64,000 bases of DNA from Kitasatospora albolonga (GTDB lineage: Bacteria > Actinomycetota > Actinomycetes > Streptomycetales > Streptomycetaceae): assembly GCA_002082585.1 (NCBI GenBank), contig CP020563.1:6442001-6506000 (forward strand), given 5' to 3'. This document shows positions 1 through 9,307 of this stretch, piece by piece. A program made the translations under genes and the position numbers. The notes under the pieces are model-generated. The model was not told the DNA's origin. It searched no databases and saw nothing but the letters and a program-made list of their open reading frames with translations. Each line of letters begins with the position of its first letter. Positions within the stretch are counted from its first letter, which is position 1.

Positions 1-916
1 TCCGGTTGGCCAGCAGCACCCGGCCGCCCTGGACGGCCAGCAGGTCCTCGCCCACCACCCGCCCCGCCAGCACGTCCGCCGTCCGGCCGCCGTCCAGCAC
101 CGCCTCCAGCGGCCTGCCCGCCGCTTCCGGGCCGAGCCCGAGCAGCCGCTGCGCCTCGTCGTTGAGCAGCCGGATACGGCCCGTGCCGTCGAGCGCGACG
201 ACCCCTTCGCGTATGGAGTGCAGCATCGCCTCGCGCTCGGTCAGCAGCGCGGAGATATCGGAGAACGCCAGGTCATGGGTCTGCCGCTGGAGCCGCCGGG
301 AGATCAGGTACGCGGCGAGGGCGCCGACGGCCAGGGCGCCGCCCGCGTACGCGAGGAGCCCCGGGATCGCGCCGAGGAGGCGGGCGCGGACGCTGTCGTA
401 CGCGATCCCGACCGAGACCGCCCCGACCACCTCGCCCGAGGCGTCACGCAGCGGCGCCTTGCCCCGGGCCGAACGGCCGAGGGTGCCGCTGTCGATCTCC
501 ATCACGTCCTCGCCGCGCAGCACGTCCCCGGGGTCGGTGGAGACCACGTCGCCGATCCGGTCCGCCTCCGGGTGCGACCAGCGCACGCCCCGGCGGTCCA
601 TGACGACGACGTACTCCGCGCCGGTGGCCCGCCGGACGCGTTCGGCGGCGGACTGTACGGGGCCCGGGGCGGACGGTTCCGTGGTGCGCAGGTCCTCCGC
701 GATCCCCGGCTGGGCGGCCGTGCTCCGGGCGATGGCCAGCGCGCGGAGCATGGCCTCCTCGTCGAGCCGGTCGCCGAGTGGGGCCAGGAAGAGGCCGGTG
801 ACCAGCACGGTGACGCCCGTGACGACGGCCAGCTGCATCAGCAGGACCTGGGAGAAGACCCGCTGAGGCCAGCCGAACCGGCGGGGTCCCCGGCCGGAGG
901 GCGGTGGGGCGTTCAT
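1..916 (-). CDS. Sensor histidine kinase, DcuS/CitA type, N-terminal part
   Basis: Amino-terminal 305 codons of a membrane sensor kinase that runs off the left edge; read from ATG at 916. A basic head is followed by a first membrane segment at about residues 22-45, an extracytoplasmic PDC/sCache-like domain with the motif YVVVMDRRGVRWSHP near 102-116, a second membrane segment near 181-205, and the beginning of a cytoplasmic PAS domain from about 222. This order is that of citrate/C4-dicarboxylate sensor kinases. The kinase core and the partner response regulator would lie to the left and are not seen. The ligand cannot be told from this fragment. Confidence 0.85.
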   Translation of the reverse strand, partial: MNAPPPSGRGPRRFGWPQRVFSQVLLMQLAVVTGVTVLVTGLFLAPLGDRLDEEAMLRALAIARSTAAQPGIAEDLRTTEPSAPGPVQSAAERVRRATGAEYVVVMDRRGVRWSHPEADRIGDVVSTDPGDVLRGEDVMEIDSGTLGRSARGKAPLRDASGEVVGAVSVGIAYDSVRARLLGAIPGLLAYAGGALAVGALAAYLISRRLQRQTHDLAFSDISALLTEREAMLHSIREGVVALDGTGRIRLLNDEAQRLLGLGPEAAGRPLEAVLDGGRTADVLAGRVVGEDLLAVQGGRVLLANR

Positions 917-1005
917 CGTACGAACGGTAGAGGGCGCGGGGCCGCCCGGAAACCCGCGGGGTTCCCCGGCCGTCCCCCTTGCCTGGCGGCGCGCCTTCTG
1001 TGAGC

Positions 1006-1046
1006 GTTCTCGTACGGGGAGTTCGTACGCGGAGTTCGTACGGGGT
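1006..1046. repeat. Three tandem CGTACG-containing repeats
   Basis: Three successive 13-15 bp units, each starting GTTC and containing the palindrome CGTACG (units at 1006-1020, 1021-1033, 1034-1046), lie in the divergent space between the sensor kinase and the LacI gene. Position suggests a regulatory site; this is inference. Confidence 0.5.
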
Positions 1047-1117
1047 GTCCGTCGGGTGTTCCGGGGGCGTCGCGCGGAGAGTTCGCCGGTGACGCAATTC
1101 GCTTGCACTTCTTGCGC

Positions 1118-1123
1118 TAATCT
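1118..1123 (+). promoter_or_regulatory. -10 box of leaderless lacI-family gene
   Basis: TAATCT ends 7 nt before the ATG at 1131, so transcription would begin at or next to the start codon. Three TTGC half-motifs at 1103, 1112 and 1123 overlap it and could be an autoregulatory operator. No good -35 box is visible. Confidence 0.45.
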
Positions 1124-1130
1124 TGCGTTC

Positions 1131-2150
1131 ATGACGCGACGACTTGCTCAAGTGGCCCAGAAGGTGGGAGTCAGCGAGGCGACGGTCAGCCGGGTGCTGA
1201 ACGGTAAGCCGGGCGTCTCCGACGCCACCCGGCAGGCCGTGCTCTCCGCGCTGGACGTCCTCGGCTACGAGCGGCCCACCCAGCTGCGGGGCGAACGCGC
1301 CCGGCTGGTCGGGCTCGTCCTGCCCGAGCTCCAGAACCCGATCTTCCCGGCCTTCGCCGAAGTGGTCGGCGGCGCCCTCGCCCAGCAGGGGCTCACCCCG
1401 GTGCTCTGCACCCAGACCAAGGGCGGGGTCTCGGAGGCCGACTACGTCGAGCTCCTCCTCCAGCAGCAGGTCTCCGGCGTGGTCTTCGCGGGCGGCCTCT
1501 ACCACCAGGAGGACGCCCCGCACGACCACTACAAGGTGCTCGCCGACCGCAAGATCCCCGTCGTCCTGATCAACGCGGCCATCGACCGCCTCGGCTTTCC
1601 GGGCGTCTCCTGCGACGACTCCGTCGCCGTCGAGCAGGCATGGCGCCACCTCGTCTCGCTCGGCCACGAGCGCATCGGCCTCGTCCTCGGCCCCTCCGAC
1701 CACGTGCCCTCGCAGCGCAAGCTCGCCGCCGCCCGGGTGCTCGCGGCGGAGACCGGCACCTCCGTCCCCGACGAATGGGTGGCGCGGGCCATGTTCTCGC
1801 TGGAGGGCGGCCAGGCGGCGGCCATGCGGCTGCTGGAGCGGGGCGTCACCGGCATCATCTGCGCCAGCGACCCGCTCGCCCTGGGCGCGGTCCGGGCCGC
1901 CCGCCGCCGGGGGCTCTCGGTGCCCGCCGACGTCTCGGTCGTGGGCTACGACGACTCGGCGTTCATGAACTGCACCGAGCCGCCGCTGACCACCGTCCGC
2001 CAGCCCATCGAGGCCATGGGGCGCGCGGCCGTGGAGCTGCTCTCGGTCCAGATCGGCGGGCGGGCCGTACCCTCGGACGAGCTGCTCTTCGAACCCGAAC
2101 TGGTGGTGCGCGGCTCCACCGCCCAGCCGCCGCGCGAGAATTCCCTCTGA
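1131..2150 (+). CDS. LacI-family transcriptional regulator
   Basis: Cytoplasmic DNA-binding repressor of 339 residues, the usual length of the family. The helix-turn-helix and hinge are at the very N-terminus (VAQKVGVSEATVSRVLNG, then the GYERP hinge near residue 47), followed by a periplasmic-binding-protein-like sugar-sensing core that ends with the typical DDS...TTVRQP segment. I start it at ATG 1131 because the HTH begins there and a -10 box lies just before it; a start at 1056 would add 25 unlike residues. It diverges from the kinase and is followed by the CobW gene. Its effector is unknown; sugar or sugar-derivative sensing is the family norm. Confidence 0.9.
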   Translation: MTRRLAQVAQKVGVSEATVSRVLNGKPGVSDATRQAVLSALDVLGYERPTQLRGERARLVGLVLPELQNPIFPAFAEVVGGALAQQGLTPVLCTQTKGGVSEADYVELLLQQQVSGVVFAGGLYHQEDAPHDHYKVLADRKIPVVLINAAIDRLGFPGVSCDDSVAVEQAWRHLVSLGHERIGLVLGPSDHVPSQRKLAAARVLAAETGTSVPDEWVARAMFSLEGGQAAAMRLLERGVTGIICASDPLALGAVRAARRRGLSVPADVSVVGYDDSAFMNCTEPPLTTVRQPIEAMGRAAVELLSVQIGGRAVPSDELLFEPELVVRGSTAQPPRENSL

Positions 2151-2269
2151 TCCGTAGCTAATTTGCGCTGCTCGGCCCCTTGGTCCGGACCTACAGGGCA
2201 GGCAGCGGCCCCTTCAAGGCGCCGAGACCGGTCCCCGCGCCCCGACCGCTCACCCGAGGAAGGCCCCCG

Positions 2270-3397
2270 TTGACCCCGCCCCGCACCCCGCAGATCCCGG
2301 TCGTCGTCCTGGCGGGCTTCCTCGGCTCCGGCAAGACCACCCTCCTGAACCACCTCCTCCGCAACCGCGAGGGCACCCGGATCGGCGTGATCGTCAACGA
2401 CTTCGGGTCCATCGAGATCGACGCCATGACCGTCGCGGGGCAGGTCGGCTCGACGGTCTCCCTCGGCAACGGCTGCCTGTGCTGCGCGGTCGACGCGAGC
2501 GAACTCGACATCTTCCTGGAGACGCTCACCCGCCCCTCTGCCCGGCTGGACGTGATTGTCATCGAGGCGAGCGGCCTCGCCGAACCCCAGGAGCTCGTCC
2601 GGATGCTGCTGGCCAGTGAGAACCCGCACATCCTGTACGGCGGTCTGGTCGAGGTCGTCGACGCCGCCGAGTTCGACGCCACCCGGGAGCGCCACCCCGA
2701 GCTCGACCGGCATCTGGCCGTCGCCGACCTCGTCGTCCTGAACAAGACCGACCGGGTGGGAGAGGCCGAGCGGGAACGGCTGCTGAGGGCGGTCGGAGCG
2801 CTGAGCGGGCCCGCCGCCGTCATCACCGCCGTGCACGGCCGGATCGACCCCGAGCTGCTCTTCGACCCCGCGATGCGGCCGGACGGCGACGAGAGGACCC
2901 GTCAGCTCACCTTCGAGGACCTGCTGCGGGAGGAGGAGGGCGACGGCGGTCACGGGGACCATCTGCACGCGGCCTACGAGAGCGTCGAGTTCACCTCGGA
3001 CGTCCCCATGGACCCGCGCCGCTTCATCGCGTTCCTGGACTCCCGGCCCGAGGGCCTCTACCGGATCAAGGGGTTCGCGGACTTCGGCGCGGGGGACCGG
3101 GACAACCGGTACGCGCTGCACGCGGTCGGCCGGTTCCTGCGCTTCGTGCCGCAGCCGTGGGCGCGGGGCGAACAGCGGCTCACCCAGCTCGTCATGATCG
3201 GCTCCGGGATCGACGCCGAGGCGCTGCGCGCCGGGCTCGCCGCCTGCCGCACGGAGCCCGGCACCGACACCCCGGACGCCGAACGCGCCATGTGGGGCGT
3301 GCTCCGGTACGTACAACAGGAACCGGACCCCGTGGACGTACGAGAAGGAGACGTACGCGAAGGGGCGGACGTGGAGGAAGCGGCCGCGGAGGCGTAA
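2270..3397 (+). CDS. CobW/G3E-family GTP-binding protein (COG0523)
   Basis: GTPase of the G3E metallochaperone family, 375 residues from a TTG start at 2270 with a strong GAGGAAGG ribosome site 6 nt upstream; an in-frame TTG at 2180 lacks one. Visible motifs: Walker A GFLGSGKTTLL, Walker B-side NDFG, the metal-binding CxCC motif (GNGCLCCAV), NKTD guanine specificity, and a C-terminal CobW_C domain. COG0523 proteins deliver zinc or other metals to client proteins, often under metal limitation. No client gene or Zur box is evident here. It converges on parC, with a strong hairpin and 26-bp repeats between. Confidence 0.88.
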   Translation: MTPPRTPQIPVVVLAGFLGSGKTTLLNHLLRNREGTRIGVIVNDFGSIEIDAMTVAGQVGSTVSLGNGCLCCAVDASELDIFLETLTRPSARLDVIVIEASGLAEPQELVRMLLASENPHILYGGLVEVVDAAEFDATRERHPELDRHLAVADLVVLNKTDRVGEAERERLLRAVGALSGPAAVITAVHGRIDPELLFDPAMRPDGDERTRQLTFEDLLREEEGDGGHGDHLHAAYESVEFTSDVPMDPRRFIAFLDSRPEGLYRIKGFADFGAGDRDNRYALHAVGRFLRFVPQPWARGEQRLTQLVMIGSGIDAEALRAGLAACRTEPGTDTPDAERAMWGVLRYVQQEPDPVDVREGDVREGADVEEAAAEA

Positions 3398-3403
3398 CAG
3401 GCA

Positions 3404-3435
3404 GCGGCCCGGAGGCATGAACACCTCCGGGCCGC
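3404..3435. terminator. Hairpin terminator after cobW-like gene
   Basis: Perfect 12-bp stem (3404-3415 with 3424-3435) and 8-nt loop, starting 6 nt after the stop codon; no T-tract. It lies between convergent genes. Confidence 0.75.
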
Positions 3436-3438
3436 TCC

Positions 3439-3510
3439 CGACCGTACGGAACGGGCCCTGCCCTCGACCGTACGGAACAGAGCCTGCCCCCGACCGTACG
3501 GAACAGGGGC
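3439..3510. repeat. 26-bp tandem repeat, three copies
   Basis: Units beginning CGACCGTACGGAAC start at 3439, 3465 and 3491, an exact 26-bp period, and fill the space up to the parC stop codon. Copies differ by a few bases. No spacers, so not CRISPR. Confidence 0.85.
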
Positions 3511-5964
3511 CTACAGCGGCGGTCCGGCGATCACGGCCACCGGCTGGAGCAGCGGAGTGCCCGAGCCGTCGCGGCGCGGGTCCGGCTCCGGCAGCTGCGA
3601 CGGGGTGCCGTTCCGCTGCGCGGCGCGGGCCGGGGTGGCGCCCGCCCAGGCGAAGACCAGGACGTCCTCGCCCTTCAGGAACCGCTGGCAGCGCACCCCG
3701 CCGGTCGCCCGGCCCTTGCGCGGATACTGGTCGAACGGCGTCAGCTTCGACGTCAGCACCGAGTCGTCCAGCGTGCCGTGCGAACCGGCCACCGTGAACA
3801 CGGCCGCGTCCGCCGCCGGGTCCACCGCCGTGAACGACAGCACCTCGGCCCCGGCCCCCAGCTTGACGCCCGCCATGCCCCCGGCGGCCCGCCCCTGCGG
3901 ACGCACCGAGGCCGCCGGGTAGCGCAGGAGCTGGGCGTCGGAGGTGATGAAGACCAGGTCCTCCTCGCCCGTACGCAGCTCGGTCGCGCCCACGATGCGG
4001 TCACCGTCCTTGAGGGCGATGACCTCCAACTCGTCCTTGTTGGCCGGATAGTCCGGCACGACGCGCTTCACCACGCCCTGGAGCGTCCCGATCGCCAGCC
4101 CGGGGGAGGCGTCGTCGAGCGTGGTGAGGCAGATCAGCTCCTCGTCCGGGTCCAGGTTGAGGAACTCCGAAATCATCGCCCCGCCCGAGAGGTTGGGCTC
4201 CGCGTGGGTGTCCGGAAGCTGCGGCAGGTCGATCACCGAGAGCCGCAGCAGCCGCCCGGTGGAGGTCACCGCCCCCACATCGCCGCGCGCCGTCGCGGCG
4301 ACCGCCGAGACGATCACGTCGTGCTTGGTCCGCCGGGCGTCCTCGGCGATCTCCACCGGCTCCGCGTTGGCCGTACGGGCCAGCAGGCCCGTCGAGGAGA
4401 GCAGCACCCGGCACGGGTCGTCGGCGACCTCCAGCGGTACGGAGGCGATCTGCGAACCCGCCGACTCCAGCAGCACCGTGCGCCGGTCCGTGCCGAACTT
4501 CTTCGCCACCGCCGCCAGCTCCGAGGAGACCAGCTTGCGCAGCTCCGCGTCCGACTCCAGGATCGCCGTCAGCGCCTCGATCTCGCTGTTGAGCTTGTCG
4601 CGCTCGCTCTCCAGCTCGATCCGGTCGAAGCGGGTGAGGCGGCGCAGCGGGGTGTCCAGGATGTACTGCGTCTGGGTCTCGCTCAGCGAGAAGCGCTCCA
4701 TCAGGCGCTCCTTCGCCTGCGCCGAGTTGTCGCTGTCCCGGATGATCCGGATGACCTCGTCGATGTCGAGGAGCGCGACGAGCAGCCCCTCGACCAGGTG
4801 CAGCCGGTCGCGGCGCTTGGTGCGGCGGAACTCGCTGCGCCGGCGCACCACCTCGAAGCGGTGGTCGAGATAGACCTCCAGCAGCTCCTTGAGGCCCAGG
4901 GTGAGCGGCTGGCCGTCGACCAGCGCCACGTTGTTGATACCGAAGGACTCCTCCATCGGCGTCAGCTTGTAGAGCTGCTCCAGCACCGCTTCCGGCACGA
5001 AGCCGTTCTTCACCTCGATGACCAGACGCAGGCCGTGCGCCCGGTCGGTGAGGTCCTTGACGTCGGCGATGCCCTGGAGCTTCTTCGCCGAGACCAGGTC
5101 CTTGATCTTGGCGATCACCTTCTCCGGGCCGACGGTGAAGGGCAGTTCGGTGACGACGAGGCCCTTGCGGCGGGGCGTCACGTTCTCCACGGCCACGGTC
5201 GCGCGGATCTTGAACGTGCCGCGGCCGGATGTGTACGCGTCCTTGATGCCGGTGAGCCCGACGATCCGGCCGCCGGTCGGCAGGTCGGGGCCGGGGACGA
5301 AACGCATCAGCGTCTCGATGTCGGCGCCCGGGTGCTTGATCAGGTGGCGGGCGGCGGCGATGACCTCGCCCAGGTTGTGCGGGGGCATGTTGGTCGCCAT
5401 ACCGACCGCGATGCCCGAGACGCCGTTGACCAGGAGGTTGGGGTAGGCGGCCGGGAGGACGACCGGCTCGCGCTCCTGGCCGTCGTAGTTCGACTGGAAG
5501 TCGACCGTGTCCTCGTCGATCGCCTCCGTCATCAGAGAGGTGGCGTCGGCCATCCGGCACTCGGTGTACCGCATGGCGGCCGGCGGGTCGTCGTTGCCCA
5601 GCGAGCCGAAGTTGCCGTGGCCGTCGACCAGGGGCAGCCGCATCGAGAAGGGCTGCGCCATCCGCACCAGGGCGTCGTAGATCGACGCGTCACCGTGGGG
5701 GTGCAGCTTGCCCATGACCTCGCCGACGACGCGCGCGCACTTCACATAGCCGCGGTCGGGGCGCAGTCCCATCTCGTTCATCTGGGACACGATGCGCCGG
5801 TGCACCGGCTTCATGCCGTCGCGGGCGTCGGGCAGGGCCCTGGAGTAGATCACCGAGTACGCGTACTCGAGGAAGGAGCCCTGCATTTCGTCGACGACGT
5901 CGATGTCGAGGATCTTCTCCTCGAAGTCGTCCGGCGGCGGGGTCTTCGTGCTACGGCGGGCCAT
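3511..5964 (-). CDS. parC: DNA topoisomerase IV subunit A / gyrase A-like
   Basis: 817-residue A subunit of a type IIA topoisomerase that breaks and rejoins DNA through a tyrosine. The catalytic tyrosine is Tyr133 in AAMRYTECR; the N-terminal winged helix, tower and coiled-coil regions follow, then a six-bladed C-terminal beta-propeller with GAMISEF and related blades. Streptomyces carries a second GyrA/ParC-type gene of this kind besides canonical gyrA, and the length and loop sequences fit it. The quinolone-region motif [10 protein letters not shown] (88-97) has Ala where E. coli GyrA has Ser83. The ATG at 5964 follows a GAAGGAG ribosome site. The B subunit (parE) is not in the window. Confidence 0.9.
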   Translation of the reverse strand: MARRSTKTPPPDDFEEKILDIDVVDEMQGSFLEYAYSVIYSRALPDARDGMKPVHRRIVSQMNEMGLRPDRGYVKCARVVGEVMGKLHPHGDASIYDALVRMAQPFSMRLPLVDGHGNFGSLGNDDPPAAMRYTECRMADATSLMTEAIDEDTVDFQSNYDGQEREPVVLPAAYPNLLVNGVSGIAVGMATNMPPHNLGEVIAAARHLIKHPGADIETLMRFVPGPDLPTGGRIVGLTGIKDAYTSGRGTFKIRATVAVENVTPRRKGLVVTELPFTVGPEKVIAKIKDLVSAKKLQGIADVKDLTDRAHGLRLVIEVKNGFVPEAVLEQLYKLTPMEESFGINNVALVDGQPLTLGLKELLEVYLDHRFEVVRRRSEFRRTKRRDRLHLVEGLLVALLDIDEVIRIIRDSDNSAQAKERLMERFSLSETQTQYILDTPLRRLTRFDRIELESERDKLNSEIEALTAILESDAELRKLVSSELAAVAKKFGTDRRTVLLESAGSQIASVPLEVADDPCRVLLSSTGLLARTANAEPVEIAEDARRTKHDVIVSAVAATARGDVGAVTSTGRLLRLSVIDLPQLPDTHAEPNLSGGAMISEFLNLDPDEELICLTTLDDASPGLAIGTLQGVVKRVVPDYPANKDELEVIALKDGDRIVGATELRTGEEDLVFITSDAQLLRYPAASVRPQGRAAGGMAGVKLGAGAEVLSFTAVDPAADAAVFTVAGSHGTLDDSVLTSKLTPFDQYPRKGRATGGVRCQRFLKGEDVLVFAWAGATPARAAQRNGTPSQLPEPDPRRDGSGTPLLQPVAVIAGPPL

Positions 5965-6243
5965 CGCGGCTGCGACTCCTTCTCGGATTCACGGATTCTG
6001 ATCGGACAACCTGGGGTACTGATGCGGACCATTGTGGACCTCCGCACTGACAACGCGGACCTCGACCCGTCCGAAGCGGTCCGAGGGGCCCCGTGGCGGC
6101 TCCGCTCGCGGCGGCCGCGACACCATCGACGGAAACTTCCGCGGAACGGGAACTTCGCGAGGTGCCGGTGCGCTTGCTTAGAGTGGCAGGTCTGGCGGGG
6201 AGTACCGGTCAGGAAGTCCAGCATCGCGATCGAAGGGACGTAC

Positions 6244-7620
6244 ATGCCCATGGGTCACACGGCCACCGCACAGGCCGGTTCCGGCGGCTTGACAGCGACC
6301 GAGCACCGCCTGGCCAACGGCCTGCGCGTGGTGCTCTCCGAGGACCATCTGACCCCGGTCGCCGCGGTCTGCCTCTGGTACGACGTCGGTTCGCGCCACG
6401 AGGTCAAGGGACGCACCGGCCTGGCTCACCTCTTCGAGCACCTGATGTTCCAGGGCTCGGGACAGGTCAAGGGGAACGGCCACTTCGAGCTCGTCCAGGG
6501 GGCCGGCGGCTCGCTCAACGGGACGACGAGCTTCGAGCGGACCAACTACTTCGAGACCATGCCCACCCATCAGGTGGAGCTGGCCCTCTGGCTGGAGGCC
6601 GACCGCATGGGCTCCCTCCTCGCCGCGCTCGACGAGGAGTCCATGGAGAACCAGCGCGACGTCGTCAAGAACGAACGGCGCCAGCGCTACGACAACGTGC
6701 CCTACGGCACCGCGTTCGAGAAGCTCACCGCCCTCGCCTACCCCGAGGGCCACCCGTACCACCACACCCCGATCGGCTCCATGGCCGACCTGGACGCGGC
6801 GACCCTGGAGGACGCCCGCGCGTTCTTCCGTACGTACTACGCGCCCAACAACGCGGTGCTCTCGATCGTCGGGGACATCGACCCCGAGCAGACCCTCGCC
6901 TGGGTCGAGAAGTACTTCGGCTCCATCCCGTCCCACGACGGCAAGCAGCCGCCGCGCGACGGCACCCTGCCCGAGATCATCGGCGAGCAGCTGCGCGAAG
7001 TGGTCCACGAGGAGGTTCCGGCGCGCGCCCTGATGGCCGCCTACCGCCTCCCGCACGACGGCACCCGCGCCTGCGACGCGGCCGACCTGGCGCTCACCGT
7101 GCTCGGCGGCGGCGAGTCCTCCCGGCTGCACAACCGCCTGGTCCGCCGCGACCGTACGGCGGTGGCGGCGGGCTTCGGGCTGCTGCGGCTCGCCGGGGCG
7201 CCTTCGCTGGGCTGGCTGGACGTGAAGACCTCCGGCGGGGTCGAGGTGGAGACGATCGAGGCCGCCGTCGACGAGGAGCTCGCCCGGTTCGCCGCCGAGG
7301 GCCCTACCCCGGAGGAAATGGAGCGCGCCCAGGCCCAGTTGGAGCGCGAGTGGCTGGACCGCCTCGGTACGGTCGCGGGCCGCGCCGACGAACTGTGCCG
7401 GTACGCGGTCCTGTTCGGCGACCCGCAGCTCGCCCTGACCGCCGTGGGACGCGTCCTGGACATCACCGCCGACGAGGTGCGCGAGGCGGCCGCCGCGGCC
7501 CTGCGCCCCGACAACCGGGCGGTGCTGGTCTACGAGCCCGTCGAGCCGGCCGAGGCCGACGGGACCGACGGCTCTGACGGGGCCGCGGGCACCGACGCGC
7601 TCGAGGGAGCGGACAAGTGA
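6244..7620 (+). CDS. M16 family zinc metallopeptidase, catalytic subunit
   Basis: Zinc protease of the pitrilysin/processing-peptidase family, 458 residues. The inverted zinc motif HLFEH is at 62-66 and the third ligand is probably Glu144 in KNERRQRYDN, so this is the active partner. Two M16 domains follow in order. Starts at ATG 6244 with GAAGGGA 5 nt upstream; ATG 6250 is possible. It is divergent from parC and its last bases overlap the second M16 gene by 4 nt (GTGA), so the two are translationally coupled. M16 heterodimers clip peptides or signal-like presequences; the substrate here is unknown. Confidence 0.92.
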   Translation: MPMGHTATAQAGSGGLTATEHRLANGLRVVLSEDHLTPVAAVCLWYDVGSRHEVKGRTGLAHLFEHLMFQGSGQVKGNGHFELVQGAGGSLNGTTSFERTNYFETMPTHQVELALWLEADRMGSLLAALDEESMENQRDVVKNERRQRYDNVPYGTAFEKLTALAYPEGHPYHHTPIGSMADLDAATLEDARAFFRTYYAPNNAVLSIVGDIDPEQTLAWVEKYFGSIPSHDGKQPPRDGTLPEIIGEQLREVVHEEVPARALMAAYRLPHDGTRACDAADLALTVLGGGESSRLHNRLVRRDRTAVAAGFGLLRLAGAPSLGWLDVKTSGGVEVETIEAAVDEELARFAAEGPTPEEMERAQAQLEREWLDRLGTVAGRADELCRYAVLFGDPQLALTAVGRVLDITADEVREAAAAALRPDNRAVLVYEPVEPAEADGTDGSDGAAGTDALEGADK

Positions 7621-9017
7621 GCGACGCCGCCGTGACGGGAGTAGCCATGGAGTACCACCCGCAGCCGACCCCGGGCACCGCCCGGCCGTGGGCCTTCCCC
7701 GCCCCCGAGCGCGGCGCCCTGCCCAACGGGCTGACCGTGCTGCGCTGCCACCGCCCCGGCCAGCAGGTCGTGGCCGTGGAGATCTTCCTGGACGCGCCGC
7801 TGGACGCCGAGCCCGAGGGCCTGGACGGCGTGGCCACGATCATGTCGCGCGCGCTCTCCGAGGGCACCGACAAGCACAGCGCCGAGGAGTTCGCCGCCGA
7901 GCTGGAGCGGTGCGGCGCCACCCTGGACGCGCACGCCGACCACCCCGGCGTCCGGGTCTCCCTGGAGGTCCCGGCCTCCCGGCTGGCCAAGGCGCTCGGC
8001 CTGGTCGCCGAGGCCCTGCGCGCCCCGGCCTTCGCCGAGAGCGAGATCGAGCGGCTCGTCGGCAACAGGCTGGACGAGATCCCGCACGAGCAGGCCAACC
8101 CGTCCCGGCGCGCCGCCAAGCAGCTCTCCAAGGAGCTGTTCCCGGCCACCGCCCGGATGTCCCGCCCCCGGCTGGGCACCGAGGAGACGGTGCGGCGGAT
8201 CGACGTCGCCGCCGTGCGCGCCTTCTTCGACGCCCATGTCCGCCCGGCCACCGCGACGGCCGTGATCGTCGGCGACCTCACGGGCATCGACCTGGACGCC
8301 CTCCTCGCCGACACCCTCGGCGACTGGTCGGGCGACCCGGGCCAGGCCCGCCCGGTCCCGCCGATCACCGCCGACGACACCGGCCGCGTGGTCATCGTGG
8401 ACCGCCCCGGCGCGGTCCAGACCCAGCTGCTGATCGGCCGCATCGGCGCCGACCGGCACGAGCGCGTCTGGCCCGCCCAGGTGCTCGGCACGTACTGCCT
8501 GGGCGGCACCCTCACCTCCCGGCTGGACCGGGTGCTGCGCGAGGAGAAGGGCTACACCTACGGCGTACGGGCCTTCGCCCAGGTCCTGCGCTCCTCCGGC
8601 CCCGACGCGGGCGGCGCGGCGATGCTCGCCATCAGCGGTTCTGTGGACACCGAGTCCACCGGCCCGGCGCTGGAGGACCTCTGGAAGGTCCTGCGGACAC
8701 TGGCGGCCGAGGGGCTGACCGACGCCGAGCGCGAGACGGCCGTGCAGAACCTGGTGGGCGTCGCCCCGCTGAAGTTCGAGACGGCCGCCTCGGTCGCGAG
8801 CACCCTGGCCGACCAGGTCGAGCAGCACCTGCCCGACGACTACCAGGCCCAGCTGTACGCCCGCCTCGCCGAGACGGGCACCGTGGAGGCGACCGCGGCC
8901 GTGGTCAGCGCCTTCCCGGTGGACCGGCTGGTCACGGTCCTGGTGGGGGACGCGTCCCGGATCGAGGAGCCGGTGAAGGCGCTCGGCATCGGAGAGGTGA
9001 CCGTCGTCAGCGGCTGA
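7617..9017 (+). CDS. M16 family peptidase-like protein, non-catalytic subunit
   Basis: 466-residue M16 protein whose GTG start overlaps the stop of the catalytic partner. At the place of the zinc motif it has VATIMSRALSEG, with no HxxEH, so it cannot bind zinc in the usual way; the rest of the fold, including the C-terminal glycine-rich and EEKGYTYGVR segment, is kept. Such pairs act like the beta/alpha subunits of mitochondrial processing peptidase, where the inactive chain binds substrate. That role is inferred from the family and the gene overlap. Confidence 0.88.
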   Translation: MSDAAVTGVAMEYHPQPTPGTARPWAFPAPERGALPNGLTVLRCHRPGQQVVAVEIFLDAPLDAEPEGLDGVATIMSRALSEGTDKHSAEEFAAELERCGATLDAHADHPGVRVSLEVPASRLAKALGLVAEALRAPAFAESEIERLVGNRLDEIPHEQANPSRRAAKQLSKELFPATARMSRPRLGTEETVRRIDVAAVRAFFDAHVRPATATAVIVGDLTGIDLDALLADTLGDWSGDPGQARPVPPITADDTGRVVIVDRPGAVQTQLLIGRIGADRHERVWPAQVLGTYCLGGTLTSRLDRVLREEKGYTYGVRAFAQVLRSSGPDAGGAAMLAISGSVDTESTGPALEDLWKVLRTLAAEGLTDAERETAVQNLVGVAPLKFETAASVASTLADQVEQHLPDDYQAQLYARLAETGTVEATAAVVSAFPVDRLVTVLVGDASRIEEPVKALGIGEVTVVSG

Positions 9018-9030
9018 CACACCGTCGGCG

Positions 9031-9060
9031 CACCGGCACCGGCACCGGCACCGGCACCGG
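9031..9060. repeat. Hexamer repeat (CACCGG)x5
   Basis: Five perfect tandem copies of CACCGG just after the second M16 stop codon. A simple-sequence tract in untranslated DNA. Confidence 0.9.
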
Positions 9061-9103
9061 ACAACCGGCACGTCGGAATGCCGACACATGGATATCGCCG
9101 CAC

Positions 9104-9147
9104 AAGGGAGTGCCCCGGCGGGCAGCGGCTCGCCGGGGCACTCCCTT
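9104..9147. terminator. Terminator of M16 operon
   Basis: 17-bp perfect stem (9104-9120 with 9131-9147) and a 10-nt loop, about 90 nt after the M16 operon. Confidence 0.8.
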
Positions 9148-9307
9148 ATGTCCGCTTATCGGCCATTTAGGGAACTTAGGTAGTCAACTTCCCTTCTGCC
9201 CTGTGGGATGCGCGACAAATCCCCCTCTCCGTTTGGCGCGGGCGAGGCGGCCCGCCTAGCGTCGGCCCGGCTGTCCGTCACCCGTATGCCGCATCCGCGG
9301 CGCCGGG

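Noticed and set aside
3439..3510. Possible CRISPR array from three repeats
   Set aside because: Units are directly adjacent with no spacers and only three copies.
3778..6243. Long plus-strand open frame running opposite parC into the M16 gene
   Set aside because: High-GC antisense shadow; the real gene starts at ATG 6244 with a ribosome site and the HLFEH domain follows.
9171..9200. ECF sigma-factor promoter (GGAAC...TCT) upstream of the riboswitch
   Set aside because: Spacing between AAC and TCT is about 19 bp, not the 16-17 bp expected, so I do not call it.
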